Positions 7,439-16,636 of a stretch of DNA of 64,000 nucleotides are shown in pieces. The translations under genes and the position numbers were made by a program. Source of the DNA: Hydrogeniiclostridium mannosilyticum (GTDB taxonomy: Bacteria > Bacillota > Clostridia > Oscillospirales > Acutalibacteraceae). The stretch lies in the NCBI RefSeq assembly GCF_003268275.1, contig NZ_QLYR01000001.1, positions 62,001-126,000 on the forward strand, written 5' to 3'. The stretch's first letter is position 1. Every line of letters starts with the position of its first letter. The notes below the pieces were generated by a model, which was not told where the DNA came from, did not search any database, and saw only the letters and a program-made list of their open reading frames with translations.

Positions 7439-9895
7439 GTGAAAAAACTTTATTTGATTGGTAACGCGCACCTGGACCCTGCCTGGCTTTGGCCTTGGCA
7501 GGAAGGGTTCGCAGAGGTCAAGGCCACCTTTTCTTCCGCGCTGGATCGGCTGAATGAATATGAAGGGTTTATTTTTACCTCCAGTTCCGTTCAGTACTAC
7601 GAGTGGATAGAAAAAAACGAGCCTGAGCTATTTGAAAAAATCCGCAGCCGCGTCCGGGAAGGCCGCTGGGTAATTTGCGGCGGTTGGTGGATTCAGCCGG
7701 ATTGTAATATTCCATCCGGTGAGTCCTTTGTCCGTCAGGGTCTTCTGGGGCAGCGCTATCTGCTGGAAAAATTCGGGCGCATGGCTACTGTTGGTTATAA
7801 TGTAGACAGCTTCGGCCATAACGGCGCGCTACCGCAAATTCTAAAAAAGCAGGGGCTCTCCGCCTATGTCTTTCTTCGTCCCGGCCCACATGAAAAGGAC
7901 CTGCCGGCGTCTACTTTCTGGTGGGAGGCCAACGACGGTTCCCGCGTAGTCGGCTACCAGATTCCCTACACCTATTGTTCCTGGCTGCCAGGGCTGGAGG
8001 ATCACATTCGCCAGTGCGTGGCGGACCTGAAAAAAGAAAACCTACAAAGCTTCATGTGCTTTTACGGCGTCGGCAACCACGGCGGCGGGCCGACAATCAA
8101 AAGCCTGGATTACATTCGCAGCATTCAAAGCGAAGTCGCAGAGACGGAGAACGTCGCATTAACATTTGCCTCTCCGGAGGATTTTTTAACCGATTTAAAC
8201 CGGGATCCGGTTTCCCTCCCCGTGTGCCGTGACGACTTGCAGCACCATGCCCCCGGCTGTTACAGTGCAAATTCTATGATTAAGGAAGCCAATCAAAAGG
8301 CGGAAAACGCTTTGCTTCGCGCCGAGAAATACGGCGTTTTGGCAGAGCGCCTCGGGCGGCCCGTTGAGGATGTACTAGAAGAGCCATGGAAGCGCGTGCT
8401 GTTTAACCAGTTCCATGATATTCTCGCCGGGGCCTGCATCGAAAGCGTGTACCCTGAGGCACTCGCACAGTACGGCGAGGCCGTTTCGTTGGCCGGTCAA
8501 ACGGAAAACTACGCCTTGCAGGGCATCTCCTTTCACATCCAAATTTCCAAGGAAGAGGCCATGCAGCCACTTGTTGTCTTCAATCCGCATCCCTGGCCCG
8601 TTCAAGCCGTTATCTGCCACGAGCGCGGCATAGAACCCGGCTGTGGCTGCAAGGTGCTTGACAGCACCGGCAGGGAGGCTCCCCACCAGCTTGTCCGCAC
8701 TCAGGCCCAGGTAGAAGGCCGCCGCAATATCGCTTTTGAGGTAACGGTCCCGCCGATGGGTTATGAAACCTACCGCCTCTACATGGACCCGGCGCTTTCC
8801 CCGGCAGGCCCCGTTAAAGCCGATGACCCCTATATGCTGGAAAACGACATGGTACGCGTGCGTTTTAACGCCGCTACCGGCCTGATAGACAGTATTTTCG
8901 ATAAAAAAGCCCGGACAGAATTTCTTCATGCACCTGCCCCGGTTCCTACTGTCATCCATGATGATTCCGACACGTGGAGCCACGGCATCCAGCGCTTTGA
9001 CGAGGTGCTGGGCGCCTTTACCCTGCGCAGCATCAACCGTGTTGAAACCGGTCCGCTGCTTAATCGTATTCGCGTCGTCTCCACCTACGAGGACTCCATC
9101 CTGACACAAACGTTTACCCTCTACCGCTTCAGCCCCATTGTTTACGCCGAAGCACGTTTGAACTGGCGGGGCAAAAACCAGTGCCTGAAACTGCGCATCC
9201 CGGTTCAGGTAGAGAACGCCACCGCCACCTTCGGCAACCCCTTCGGCCATATTGTACGCGAGGCAACCGGCCTGGAGGAACCCTTTCAGAACTGGATTGA
9301 CATCTCCGGCGCCTGTCCGCAAAACGGAATGCAGCAAGGGCTGACCCTGATTACCGACCATAAATACGGAGCGGATGTCAAGGGCCAGGCGCTGTCTCTG
9401 ACCGTTTTGAGAAGTCCTGTTTTCGCCCATCATATTCCCCAGCAGCTAAACCCGGAAGATGAGTATCTATATACTGAGCAAGGAACGCAAATTTTTCAAT
9501 ATTCACTCATCCCACACACAGGCGGCTGGCGGAATGCCCGGCCCGCTCAGCGGGCTTCAGAATTACTTCAGCCCTTGACCAAGGTCGCTGAAACCTACCA
9601 TCCTGGGGAATTTCCACAGTCCTATTCCGGCCTCGCCCTTTGTGAACCCAATATTATCCTGTCCGCATTGAAAAAAGCCCACCATGCGGAAGGCTATATT
9701 TTGAGGGCGTATGAAACCGACGGAAAATATACGGCTGCCACGATTCAGGCCCCGCTGTTTTCCAGGGATATTCAGGTTCGCTTTTCTCCCTACGAAGTTA
9801 AAACGCTGCTCATCCGCCCGGGGCTGGAAAATTGCGTGCAAGAGGTCTCCATGACCGAGCTGCCGCCGGAGCACAACATAAAGGAGCATTTATAA
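7439..9895 (+). CDS. Alpha-mannosidase, glycoside hydrolase family 38
   Basis: An 818-residue cytoplasmic zinc enzyme that removes alpha-mannose from glycans; no signal peptide is present. The N-terminal catalytic barrel begins with GNAHLDPAWLWPW (zinc ligands His and Asp), followed by SSSVQYYEWIE, and GYNVDSFGHNGALPQIL containing the expected nucleophile Asp near residue 123. FNQFHDILAG around residue 325 belongs to the second zinc-binding region. The C-terminal half is the usual beta-sandwich portion. GTG start with GGGAGG upstream. Its TAA overlaps the ATG of the ROK gene by one base, so the two are translationally linked. Operon context (sugar kinase plus SIS isomerase) supports intracellular breakdown of imported mannosides. 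Confidence 0.93.
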   Translation: MKKLYLIGNAHLDPAWLWPWQEGFAEVKATFSSALDRLNEYEGFIFTSSSVQYYEWIEKNEPELFEKIRSRVREGRWVICGGWWIQPDCNIPSGESFVRQGLLGQRYLLEKFGRMATVGYNVDSFGHNGALPQILKKQGLSAYVFLRPGPHEKDLPASTFWWEANDGSRVVGYQIPYTYCSWLPGLEDHIRQCVADLKKENLQSFMCFYGVGNHGGGPTIKSLDYIRSIQSEVAETENVALTFASPEDFLTDLNRDPVSLPVCRDDLQHHAPGCYSANSMIKEANQKAENALLRAEKYGVLAERLGRPVEDVLEEPWKRVLFNQFHDILAGACIESVYPEALAQYGEAVSLAGQTENYALQGISFHIQISKEEAMQPLVVFNPHPWPVQAVICHERGIEPGCGCKVLDSTGREAPHQLVRTQAQVEGRRNIAFEVTVPPMGYETYRLYMDPALSPAGPVKADDPYMLENDMVRVRFNAATGLIDSIFDKKARTEFLHAPAPVPTVIHDDSDTWSHGIQRFDEVLGAFTLRSINRVETGPLLNRIRVVSTYEDSILTQTFTLYRFSPIVYAEARLNWRGKNQCLKLRIPVQVENATATFGNPFGHIVREATGLEEPFQNWIDISGACPQNGMQQGLTLITDHKYGADVKGQALSLTVLRSPVFAHHIPQQLNPEDEYLYTEQGTQIFQYSLIPHTGGWRNARPAQRASELLQPLTKVAETYHPGEFPQSYSGLALCEPNIILSALKKAHHAEGYILRAYETDGKYTAATIQAPLFSRDIQVRFSPYEVKTLLIRPGLENCVQEVSMTELPPEHNIKEHL

Positions 9896-10881
9896 TGGAA
9901 AAATATACAATTGGCCTTGATATCGGCGGAACCAAGTGCGCTGTTTTATTGGGTAGAGGGGAAATACCGGTACGCTGTGACGATTTTATTCTCGACCGGG
10001 CGGCCTTTCCTACCGAAAGCAAAAAGGGCCTGGAGCAAGCGCTGCAAAAACTGTACCGGAACATCGAGGAGATGATGGAAAAGCATCGTCTTGTACCCGC
10101 CGATATATTGGGTATTGGCGTGAGCTGCGGCGGGCCGCTGGACAGCAAAAAAGGTATTATTATGGGTCCGCCCAACCTATACGGCTGGGATTACGTTCCG
10201 ATTGTCCAGATGCTGCAAGAGCGCTATCGCATTCCCGCCCATGTACAAAACGACGCCAATGCCTGTGCCCTGGCCGAATGGCGGTTTGGGGCCGCCCGGG
10301 GCACGCAAAACGCCGTCTTTCTCACGTTTGGCACCGGGATGGGCGCCGGACTGATTCTGGACGGACGCCTTTACAGCGGAACCTCCGATATGGCCGGCGA
10401 GGTCGGCCATATGCGGCTGGCGGAGGACGGCCCGGTTGGCTTTGGCAAGTCAGGTTCCTTTGAAGGCTTTTGCAGCGGCGGCGGGATCGCCCAGCTTGCC
10501 CGCAGCAAAGCCGTTGAGGCCATTCAAAACGGCCTTTCACCCGCTTATTGCCCTACAATGGAGGGCCTGGAGGCCATCTCCGCAAAAACCGTCGCTGAGG
10601 CCGCCCACGCAGGCGATGCCACCGCGCAAAAGGTTTACCGTCTTTGCGGGGAAAAGCTGGGCATGGGCCTGGCGCTTATTACCGACATCATCAACCCCGA
10701 GATCATCGTAATTGGCAGTATCTTCGAACGGAGCCACAGCCTTCTCTGGCCGGCAGCAAAAGAGGTCTGGGAACGGGAAGCGCTTCGCTATTCTCAACCC
10801 TGCTGCAGAATCGTTCCCGCGTGCTTAGGGGATTCTATCGGAGACTACGCCGCACTGTCCGTTGCCTTTCAGCCGTCATAA
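9895..10881 (+). CDS. ROK-family sugar kinase lacking the usual zinc cysteines
   Basis: A 328-residue cytoplasmic protein with ROK landmarks: the N-terminal phosphate loop GLDIGGTKCAVLL, QNDANACALAEW, TFGTGMGAGLILDG and GEVGHMRL. Most ROK kinases next carry CxCGxxGC zinc ligands; here this stretch reads GFGKSGSFEGFCSGGG with only one cysteine. No DNA-binding domain precedes the kinase, so it is an enzyme rather than a repressor. The ATG at 9895 follows AAGGAG and overlaps the mannosidase stop. Likely phosphorylates the hexose freed by the mannosidase; mannose is the natural guess, but specificity is not readable from sequence. Confidence 0.88.
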   Translation: MEKYTIGLDIGGTKCAVLLGRGEIPVRCDDFILDRAAFPTESKKGLEQALQKLYRNIEEMMEKHRLVPADILGIGVSCGGPLDSKKGIIMGPPNLYGWDYVPIVQMLQERYRIPAHVQNDANACALAEWRFGAARGTQNAVFLTFGTGMGAGLILDGRLYSGTSDMAGEVGHMRLAEDGPVGFGKSGSFEGFCSGGGIAQLARSKAVEAIQNGLSPAYCPTMEGLEAISAKTVAEAAHAGDATAQKVYRLCGEKLGMGLALITDIINPEIIVIGSIFERSHSLLWPAAKEVWEREALRYSQPCCRIVPACLGDSIGDYAALSVAFQPS

Positions 10882-10927
10882 AATTTCGGAAGTGTCCTTT
10901 TCACATACGCATTAGGAGGTCATTACA

Positions 10928-11566
10928 ATGAATCGCACTGAAATTATTTTACAGCAGTTATACCAGGATGTTCCCGCCCTGCTGCCGCTGAAGGAAAAAA
11001 TTTACCAGGCCTGCGCCCTGATGATCCATTGCTACGAAAACAACGGGCAAATTCTGCTATGCGGCAATGGCGGAAGCGCCGCAGATGCCGAGCATATCGT
11101 CGGCGAACTCATGAAGGGTTTTCTATTACGCCGGCCCCTTCCACCCGCAGAGAAGGAACGCTTTGAAAACGAGGGTGTACCGGAGCTTGCCGATCAGCTG
11201 CAGCAAGCGCTTCCCGCCATTTCGCTTGTCAGCCAAAGCGCCCTGTGCACCGCATTTGCAAACGACATAGCTGCCGACCTGGTCTTTGCCCAGCAGGTTT
11301 ACGCCTATGGAAAGGGCCGAGAGTGTCTGCTGATTGCTCTGAGCACCTCCGGCAATGCGCGAAACGTCGTCAACGCCGTGCGTACTGCACGTAGCCTGGG
11401 CATTCCCAGCCTGGGCATCACTGGACGAGATGGCGGTCAACTGGGTGAACTGTGTACGGTCTGCATTCAAACACCGGAAAAAGAAACCTATCGTGTTCAG
11501 GAGCTGACCCTCCCGGTTTACCATGCCCTCTGCGCGGTAACCGAGGCACACTTTTTTAAGGAATAA
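10928..11566 (+). CDS. SIS-domain sugar isomerase, GmhA-like
   Basis: A 212-residue protein with one SIS domain. CGNGGSAADAEHIVGELMKG and STSGNARNVVNAV are the phosphosugar-binding segments, and the layout matches phosphoheptose isomerase (GmhA/DiaA) relatives. An extra segment (LPPAEKERFENEG) is typical of the clostridial branch. It starts with ATG at 10928, seven bases after GGAGG, 46 bases beyond the ROK stop, so it closes the mannoside operon. It probably isomerises a sugar phosphate made by the neighbour kinase. A true heptose role is unlikely because no heptose genes are near. Confidence 0.82.
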   Translation: MNRTEIILQQLYQDVPALLPLKEKIYQACALMIHCYENNGQILLCGNGGSAADAEHIVGELMKGFLLRRPLPPAEKERFENEGVPELADQLQQALPAISLVSQSALCTAFANDIAADLVFAQQVYAYGKGRECLLIALSTSGNARNVVNAVRTARSLGIPSLGITGRDGGQLGELCTVCIQTPEKETYRVQELTLPVYHALCAVTEAHFFKE

Positions 11567-11703
11567 CAAAAGGGCTGCAGAACCCCCATGGCCCTTCGGT
11601 CCCTTTCATACCTCAAACACGCCTAAAAAGCCTACGCCCAGGCCTCATTTTCCTGCCGGCATATTAAACCGCCCTCTCCGTCCCCGACCGTCTCAGCAAG
11701 CAT

Positions 11704-11732
11704 TTGCCTTTTTCCTCCAAATATCTTATAAT
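11704..11732 (+). promoter_or_regulatory. Promoter of the ABC-F gene
   Basis: TTGCCT (11704-11709), a 17-base spacer and TATAAT (11727-11732), 46 bases before the chosen ATG. Confidence 0.78.
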
Positions 11733-11778
11733 AAAAATATCATTCTATTCTGACCAGAATTTTACAGGAGCGAGCAAC

Positions 11779-13701
11779 ATGGCACTGTTAAGTGTAAGTA
11801 ATTTAGAAAAAGCGTTCGGGGTTGACGTTATATTTTCAGGCGTCTCCTTTGAAATACAGGAAAATGACCGCATCGGCTTTGTCGGCATAAACGGATCGGG
11901 AAAAACTACGCTTTTCAAAGCTCTGACCGGGGACCAGCCGGCTGACAATGGTGAAATTCATCTGTCCAACGCGGCTGTTTTGGGCTATATGGAACAGCAT
12001 GTATGCAGTGACCGCGAGCGCAGCGCCTACAGCGAGGTGCTCTCGGTATTTTCGCCTCTGCTCTCCATGGAAAAAGAAATCGAGGAACTCTCGCTGAGAA
12101 TCCAGGCGGGCGCAGACGGAATGGATGCGCTGATTGAACGGCAGACTATGCTCTCCGACCGCTTTGCCATGGAGGGCGGCCTGACCTGCCGCAGCCGGGC
12201 GCGCTCTGCCCTGCTGGGCCTTGGTTTCAGCGATGACCAGATGGGCCTGCCGGTCGGTGTGCTCAGCGGCGGGCAGAAGGCCAAGCTGCAGCTGGCAAAA
12301 CTCCTGCTCAGCGGCGCGAACCTGCTGCTGCTGGACGAACCAACCAACCACCTGGACATTGCCAGCGTCGAATGGCTGGAGGACTTTCTTCGCTCCTACA
12401 ACGGCGCTTACCTGGTGGTTTCCCACGACCGCTATTTTCTGGACCGCGTTACAAGCCGTACCTTTGAAATGGAAAATCATCATCTGACCGTTTACAAGGG
12501 CAATTACTCCACCTATCTCAAGCTTAAAAGAGAAAACGAAATCGCGGTAGAGCGTAAATATCAAAATACCCAAAAGGAAATCGAGCGCCTGCAAGGCATC
12601 GTCGCACAACAGCGGCAATGGAACCGCGAAAAAAACATCCGCACAGCCGAAAGCAAACTCAAGGCTATTGACCGGCTGGAAAAGGCCTTGGTAAAACCGG
12701 AAGAACAGGCTGAACTGCTTCGCTTTGAATTTTCAGTTGCCAACCGCGGCGGCAACGACGTTTTGGACGCGAAAGATCTCGCGCTTTCCTTTGAGGATAA
12801 ATGCCTGTTTCAGCATGTCTCTATTGAAGCCAAGCGGCAGGAGCGCATCTTCATCATCGGCCCGAACGGCTGCGGAAAAACATCTCTGCTCAAAACGATT
12901 TTGGGGGAATACACCCCTGACGAAGGCGAAATCCAATTCGGCGCCAATATTGACATCGGTTACTATGACCAGCTACAAACCGGTTTGCATGCTGGCAAAC
13001 TGGTCATTGATGAAATCTGGGATGACCACCCGCAGATGACGCAAACCCAGGTGCGCAACGCGCTGGCGATTTTTCTCTTTAAGGGTGAGGACGTCTTCAA
13101 GGAAATCTCCGCCCTTTCCGGCGGCGAACGCGCCCGGGTCCTCTTACTGAAGCTCATGCTTTCCAGGGCAAACTTCCTGCTGCTGGACGAACCAACCAAC
13201 CACCTAGACATTGGCTCCTGCGAGGCCCTGGAGGAGGCGCTCCGCCGCTATGAGGGAACTCTGCTGATCGTCTCCCACGACCGTTACCTAATGAACAAGC
13301 TCGCCGACCGGATTTACTATCTGGACTCGGCAGGCGCCAAGCCCTACAGCGGCAATTACGACGCATTTTTGGAAAAGCAAAAAAGCGAGCAGCTGACCGT
13401 ACAGGCCACTGCCGTTAAGGAAAAAGGCGGCGAATATAAGCAGCAAAAGGAAAAACAGGCCGCTATACGCAGAGAAAAGGCCGCTGTTCGGCGCCTTGAA
13501 CAGGAAATAGCCGAAACAGAGGCCGAAATTTTCACACTGGAGTCCAGCCTTTCCGCGCCGGACATTGCCAGCGATTATCAAAAAATCACAGAGCTCTCTG
13601 AGCAGCTACAGGCGCTCCGGCAAAAAAATGATGCCCTCTTCACAGAATGGAGCACACGTACAGAACAACTGGAGACAACGCACTCCCTTGGGAGCTTATA
13701 A
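11779..13701 (+). CDS. ABC-F family ATPase
   Basis: A soluble protein of 640 residues with two ABC domains and no membrane segment, the hallmark of the ABC-F family that acts on ribosomes (translation factors and antibiotic-resistance proteins). First domain: GINGSGKTT near residue 37, LSGGQKAKLQLAKLLL, LLLLDEPTNHLD. A charged linker follows (about residues 240-320). Second domain: GPNGCGKTS, LSGGERARVLLLKLML, LLLDEPTNHLD. A coiled-coil tail of about 90 residues follows. The ATG at 11779 has ACAGGAG; an in-frame ATG at 11704 falls inside the promoter and is not used. Whether it is a housekeeping or a resistance-type member cannot be decided here. Confidence 0.9.
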   Translation: MALLSVSNLEKAFGVDVIFSGVSFEIQENDRIGFVGINGSGKTTLFKALTGDQPADNGEIHLSNAAVLGYMEQHVCSDRERSAYSEVLSVFSPLLSMEKEIEELSLRIQAGADGMDALIERQTMLSDRFAMEGGLTCRSRARSALLGLGFSDDQMGLPVGVLSGGQKAKLQLAKLLLSGANLLLLDEPTNHLDIASVEWLEDFLRSYNGAYLVVSHDRYFLDRVTSRTFEMENHHLTVYKGNYSTYLKLKRENEIAVERKYQNTQKEIERLQGIVAQQRQWNREKNIRTAESKLKAIDRLEKALVKPEEQAELLRFEFSVANRGGNDVLDAKDLALSFEDKCLFQHVSIEAKRQERIFIIGPNGCGKTSLLKTILGEYTPDEGEIQFGANIDIGYYDQLQTGLHAGKLVIDEIWDDHPQMTQTQVRNALAIFLFKGEDVFKEISALSGGERARVLLLKLMLSRANFLLLDEPTNHLDIGSCEALEEALRRYEGTLLIVSHDRYLMNKLADRIYYLDSAGAKPYSGNYDAFLEKQKSEQLTVQATAVKEKGGEYKQQKEKQAAIRREKAAVRRLEQEIAETEAEIFTLESSLSAPDIASDYQKITELSEQLQALRQKNDALFTEWSTRTEQLETTHSLGSL

Positions 13702-13753
13702 AAAGACAAAAAAACAGGCCTCGGTGTACGAGACCCGGACAACTATCTTTGAT

Positions 13754-13987
13754 TTATTCTTCCACACAAAATTCTTTGATTTCTGCCAGAAAAGGCTCAA
13801 TATTTGCTTCGCTGCTTTGTAACAGCAACGGCTTTGAACGATCCAGGCTGAGAATCCCCATAATCGACTTCGCATCGATACGGTATTTATCGCTAATGAG
13901 TTCGATTAGAAAATCATATCTATTTGTAATATTTACAAATTTTTTTACAGAATCAAGTGTCGGCAACAAAATTTGCTTTGAAACCAT
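13754..13987 (-). CDS. HPr/Crh-like regulatory phosphocarrier without the catalytic His
   Basis: A small 77-residue cytoplasmic protein that aligns with HPr. The region around the regulatory serine is clear (DAKSIMGILSLD, matching the KSIMG of HPr Ser46), but the PTS phosphorylation site GLHARPA is replaced by NRYDFLIEL, so it cannot pass phosphate from PEP. This is the pattern of Crh-type or degenerate HPr regulators used in carbon control. The ATG at 13987 has AAAGGAG; a longer frame to 14035 is possible but lacks a site. A promoter and a 22-bp perfect palindrome lie directly upstream. Partners such as HPr kinase or CcpA are not in the window. Confidence 0.75.
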   Translation of the reverse strand: MVSKQILLPTLDSVKKFVNITNRYDFLIELISDKYRIDAKSIMGILSLDRSKPLLLQSSEANIEPFLAEIKEFCVEE

Positions 13988-14023
13988 GATCCGCGGCTCC
14001 TTTCTTTTTTCAGGCTGTTTTTT

Positions 14024-14052
14024 ATCATAACTCACCTTGGGATTTGTTTCAA
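14024..14052 (-). promoter_or_regulatory. Promoter of the HPr-like gene
   Basis: On the minus strand TTGAAA (14052-14047), a 17-base spacer and TATGAT (14029-14024). Confidence 0.7.
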
Positions 14053-14057
14053 TAGCA

Positions 14058-14079
14058 AATCTTACAAATTTGTAAGATT
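14058..14079. promoter_or_regulatory. Perfect 22-bp palindrome, probable operator
   Basis: AATCTTACAAA followed without a gap by its reverse complement. It sits six bases upstream of the -35 of the HPr-like promoter and between that gene and mtaB. Its size and symmetry suit a dimeric regulator; the protein is unknown. Confidence 0.65.
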
Positions 14080-14170
14080 CTTAAAACTGCGAACTGTTGA
14101 TTAGAACAAAGAAAAGAACAAATTATGAAGGAGGCTATAAAGAACCGGATTCGAGTTCTTTTGATAATAT

Positions 14171-15469
14171 ATGAAGGTTTCAGCAATCACATTGGGCTGC
14201 AAGGTGAATCAATATGAGACGCAGGCTATGCTTGCCCGCCTGCAAGCCGCCGGTTTTACCCTTTGCGAAAAGGAAGAAGACAGCGACGTTGTGCTTATCA
14301 ATTCCTGTACAGTTACCGCCGCAAGCGATCATAAGGTGCGGCAGGTCCTGCGCCGGACACGTAAAAAAGCGCCTACAGCGGTGATTGTTCTAACAGGCTG
14401 CATGCCCCAGGCTTTCCCGGAACAGGCGGACCGCTGGGAAGAAGCCGATGTTGTCATGGGCAACTCCAACCGCTCTTATCTGCTTGAGCATATTCTGGCC
14501 TTTATGTCCTCCCGGCAGCGCATTGTGGACATTGCCCCCCACCAAAGCGGGGAAGCTTTTGAGCACATGCAGGTAACAGAATTTTATGAACGTACCCGGG
14601 CATTTGTGAAAATCGAGGACGGCTGCAATCGTTTTTGCTCCTACTGCATTATTCCCTATGCGCGGGGCAGAGTGCGCTCTAAGCCCCTGGAGGCGCTCGG
14701 CAGTGAACTGCATGAGCTTGGACGGCACGGCTACCAGGAAGTCGTGCTGACCGGCATCAACCTCTCCGCCTACGGGCAGGACATCGGCAAAAACCTCTGC
14801 GACGCAGTGGAAACCGCCTGCTCTGCGCCAGGCATTCAGCGTGTTCGCCTGGGTTCCTTGGAGCCGGAGCAGATGGATGAAGGCACCATTGCCCGGCTGG
14901 CACAGCAGCCAAAGCTGTGCCCACAGTTTCATCTTTCGTTACAGAGCGGTTGCGACAGCACCCTGCGGCGTATGAACCGCCACTATGATACCGCCGAATA
15001 CCGTGCGATTGTTCAGCGGCTTCGGGAGAATTTTCCAAATGCTGCCATTACTACCGACGTCATGGTCGGTTTTCCCGGTGAAACAGCGGCAGAATTTTCT
15101 CAGAGCCTTGCCTTTATTCGGGAAATTGGTTTTGCGAAAGCACACGTGTTTGCCTATTCCAGACGCCCCGGCACCCGCGCCGACAAGGCCCCCGGCCAGG
15201 TAACAAACGCCGTCAAGGAGGAGCGGAGCCGCGCAATGATTGCGGCAGCCGCTGAAACCCAGCGTGCTTTTTTGTCGGCACAATGCGGGCGGACAGAACC
15301 TGTTCTGTTCGAGCAGCTGTGCGAGGACGGCTGCTGGACCGGCTATACAAGGAATTACACCCTCGTGCATGTGAGCTCTTCCCACCCAATTGGCGGCAGG
15401 CTTCTCGACACATTGATTACAACCCCAGAAAAAGAGCATTGCCTAGGTGAGCTTGTTGTCCAGCAATAA
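14171..15469 (+). CDS. mtaB: tRNA (t6A37) methylthiotransferase MtaB
   Basis: Radical SAM enzyme of 432 residues that adds a methylthio group to N6-threonylcarbamoyladenosine at tRNA position 37. The N-terminal domain has the three cluster cysteines in TLGCKVNQYE, NSCTVT and LTGCMPQ. The radical SAM motif is CNRFCSYC (CxxxCxxC) near residue 153, followed by PYARGRVRS. The C-terminal TRAM-like tail is present. TLGCKVNQYE distinguishes MtaB from MiaB and RimO. The ATG at 14171 has no good binding site; a strong AAGGAGG lies 36 bases further up, so the start or the leader is unusual. It stands alone. Confidence 0.92.
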   Translation: MKVSAITLGCKVNQYETQAMLARLQAAGFTLCEKEEDSDVVLINSCTVTAASDHKVRQVLRRTRKKAPTAVIVLTGCMPQAFPEQADRWEEADVVMGNSNRSYLLEHILAFMSSRQRIVDIAPHQSGEAFEHMQVTEFYERTRAFVKIEDGCNRFCSYCIIPYARGRVRSKPLEALGSELHELGRHGYQEVVLTGINLSAYGQDIGKNLCDAVETACSAPGIQRVRLGSLEPEQMDEGTIARLAQQPKLCPQFHLSLQSGCDSTLRRMNRHYDTAEYRAIVQRLRENFPNAAITTDVMVGFPGETAAEFSQSLAFIREIGFAKAHVFAYSRRPGTRADKAPGQVTNAVKEERSRAMIAAAAETQRAFLSAQCGRTEPVLFEQLCEDGCWTGYTRNYTLVHVSSSHPIGGRLLDTLITTPEKEHCLGELVVQQ

Positions 15470-15741
15470 AGCTATAGGCGGCAGAGATTCCTGCTGGCTT
15501 TCTCCTCCGCTCAAATACCGCCGTTGCCCTTAATGGATATTCTGTAAAATAGCCGCCGCATAACCAACAAAGCCTTCTTTCCCATATGCAGCCGGGATGA
15601 AACGTTACATACGGCTTGTTACCATATTTCAAAATTATTTGAAATATATTCCTTGCTGCACTAGAAAAGTTGAGTTTACACATACTAGATTCATCTTTCC
15701 TGCCCAATACCTCCAACCATTTATAGAGAAGGAGCTTTGCT

Positions 15742-16614
15742 GTGAAAAAATTTTTAAGCACGGTCGATTATAAAGAAGAAGGCAAACGCCTGCTTTTGAT
15801 TGTAATCGCCTCTGTTCTAATGGCCATAAATATTAAGAGCTTTGTCCGCGCCGGCGGACTGTTTCCCAGCGGATTTAATGGAATTACGCTGTTGATTCAG
15901 CGCAGTGCCGAGCAATTTCTAAACGTTGCACTCCCATTTTCTATTATCAATTTTGTGCTCAATGCCATTCCCGCCACCATCTGTTTCTTTAAAATCGGCA
16001 AGAAGTTCACTATTTATTCCGCGCTGTCCATCGTTCTGACCAGTATATTGACGGACCTGCTCCCTTCCATGCCGATTACGTATGATGTGCTGCTGATTTG
16101 TATCTTCGGCGGCTTGATCAACGGCTTTGCCATCGGCCTCTGTCTGAAGGGCCGGGCAACCAGCGGCGGCACGGATTTTATCGCCATTTTTCTCTCTGAG
16201 CGGATGAATATTGATGCCTGGAACTATATCCTAATTGGCAACGCCGGCGTGCTTGTCATCGCCGGCCTGCTGTTCGGCTGGGATAAAGCCCTGTACTCCA
16301 TTATTTTTCAGTTTACATCCACGCAAGTAGTACACCTGCTGAATGTGCGCTATCAAAAAGCCACCTTATTCATTGTCTCAAAGGATTCGGAAGAAATTTT
16401 CGACAAGATTAAGGTTACACACCATGGCGCGACCATGTTCAGCGGTACGGGCCTTTACAAGGATCAGCCTAGGAACATCATTTATTCCGTCGTTGCTCAG
16501 GACCAGGTTAAAAAAATTGTACAGGAGACGCGCGCAGTTGACCCCGAAGCCTTTATTAATGTCTTAAAAACAGAGCAGGTCTGGGGTAATTTTTATCGTC
16601 CCCCGCATGATTAA
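15742..16614 (+). CDS. YitT family membrane protein (DUF161/DUF2179)
   Basis: A 290-residue inner-membrane protein with about five hydrophobic helices in the first 200 residues and a cytoplasmic C-terminal DUF2179 domain (about 210-285, YQKATLFIVSKDSEE ... GATMFSGTGLY). The segment GLCLKGRATSGGTDFIA is diagnostic of the family. Function is unknown. GTG start at 15742 with AAGGAG eight bases before. A DUF2264 gene follows after 22 bases, so the two may share a transcript. The 270 bases before it hold no gene that I can support. Confidence 0.88.
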   Translation: MKKFLSTVDYKEEGKRLLLIVIASVLMAINIKSFVRAGGLFPSGFNGITLLIQRSAEQFLNVALPFSIINFVLNAIPATICFFKIGKKFTIYSALSIVLTSILTDLLPSMPITYDVLLICIFGGLINGFAIGLCLKGRATSGGTDFIAIFLSERMNIDAWNYILIGNAGVLVIAGLLFGWDKALYSIIFQFTSTQVVHLLNVRYQKATLFIVSKDSEEIFDKIKVTHHGATMFSGTGLYKDQPRNIIYSVVAQDQVKKIVQETRAVDPEAFINVLKTEQVWGNFYRPPHD

Positions 16615-16636
16615 GCACATATAAGGAGGAATAGCG

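Noticed and set aside
8375-9433. 352-codon minus-strand frame within the mannosidase gene
   Set aside because: Complementary to conserved GH38 coding sequence and without any recognisable domain.
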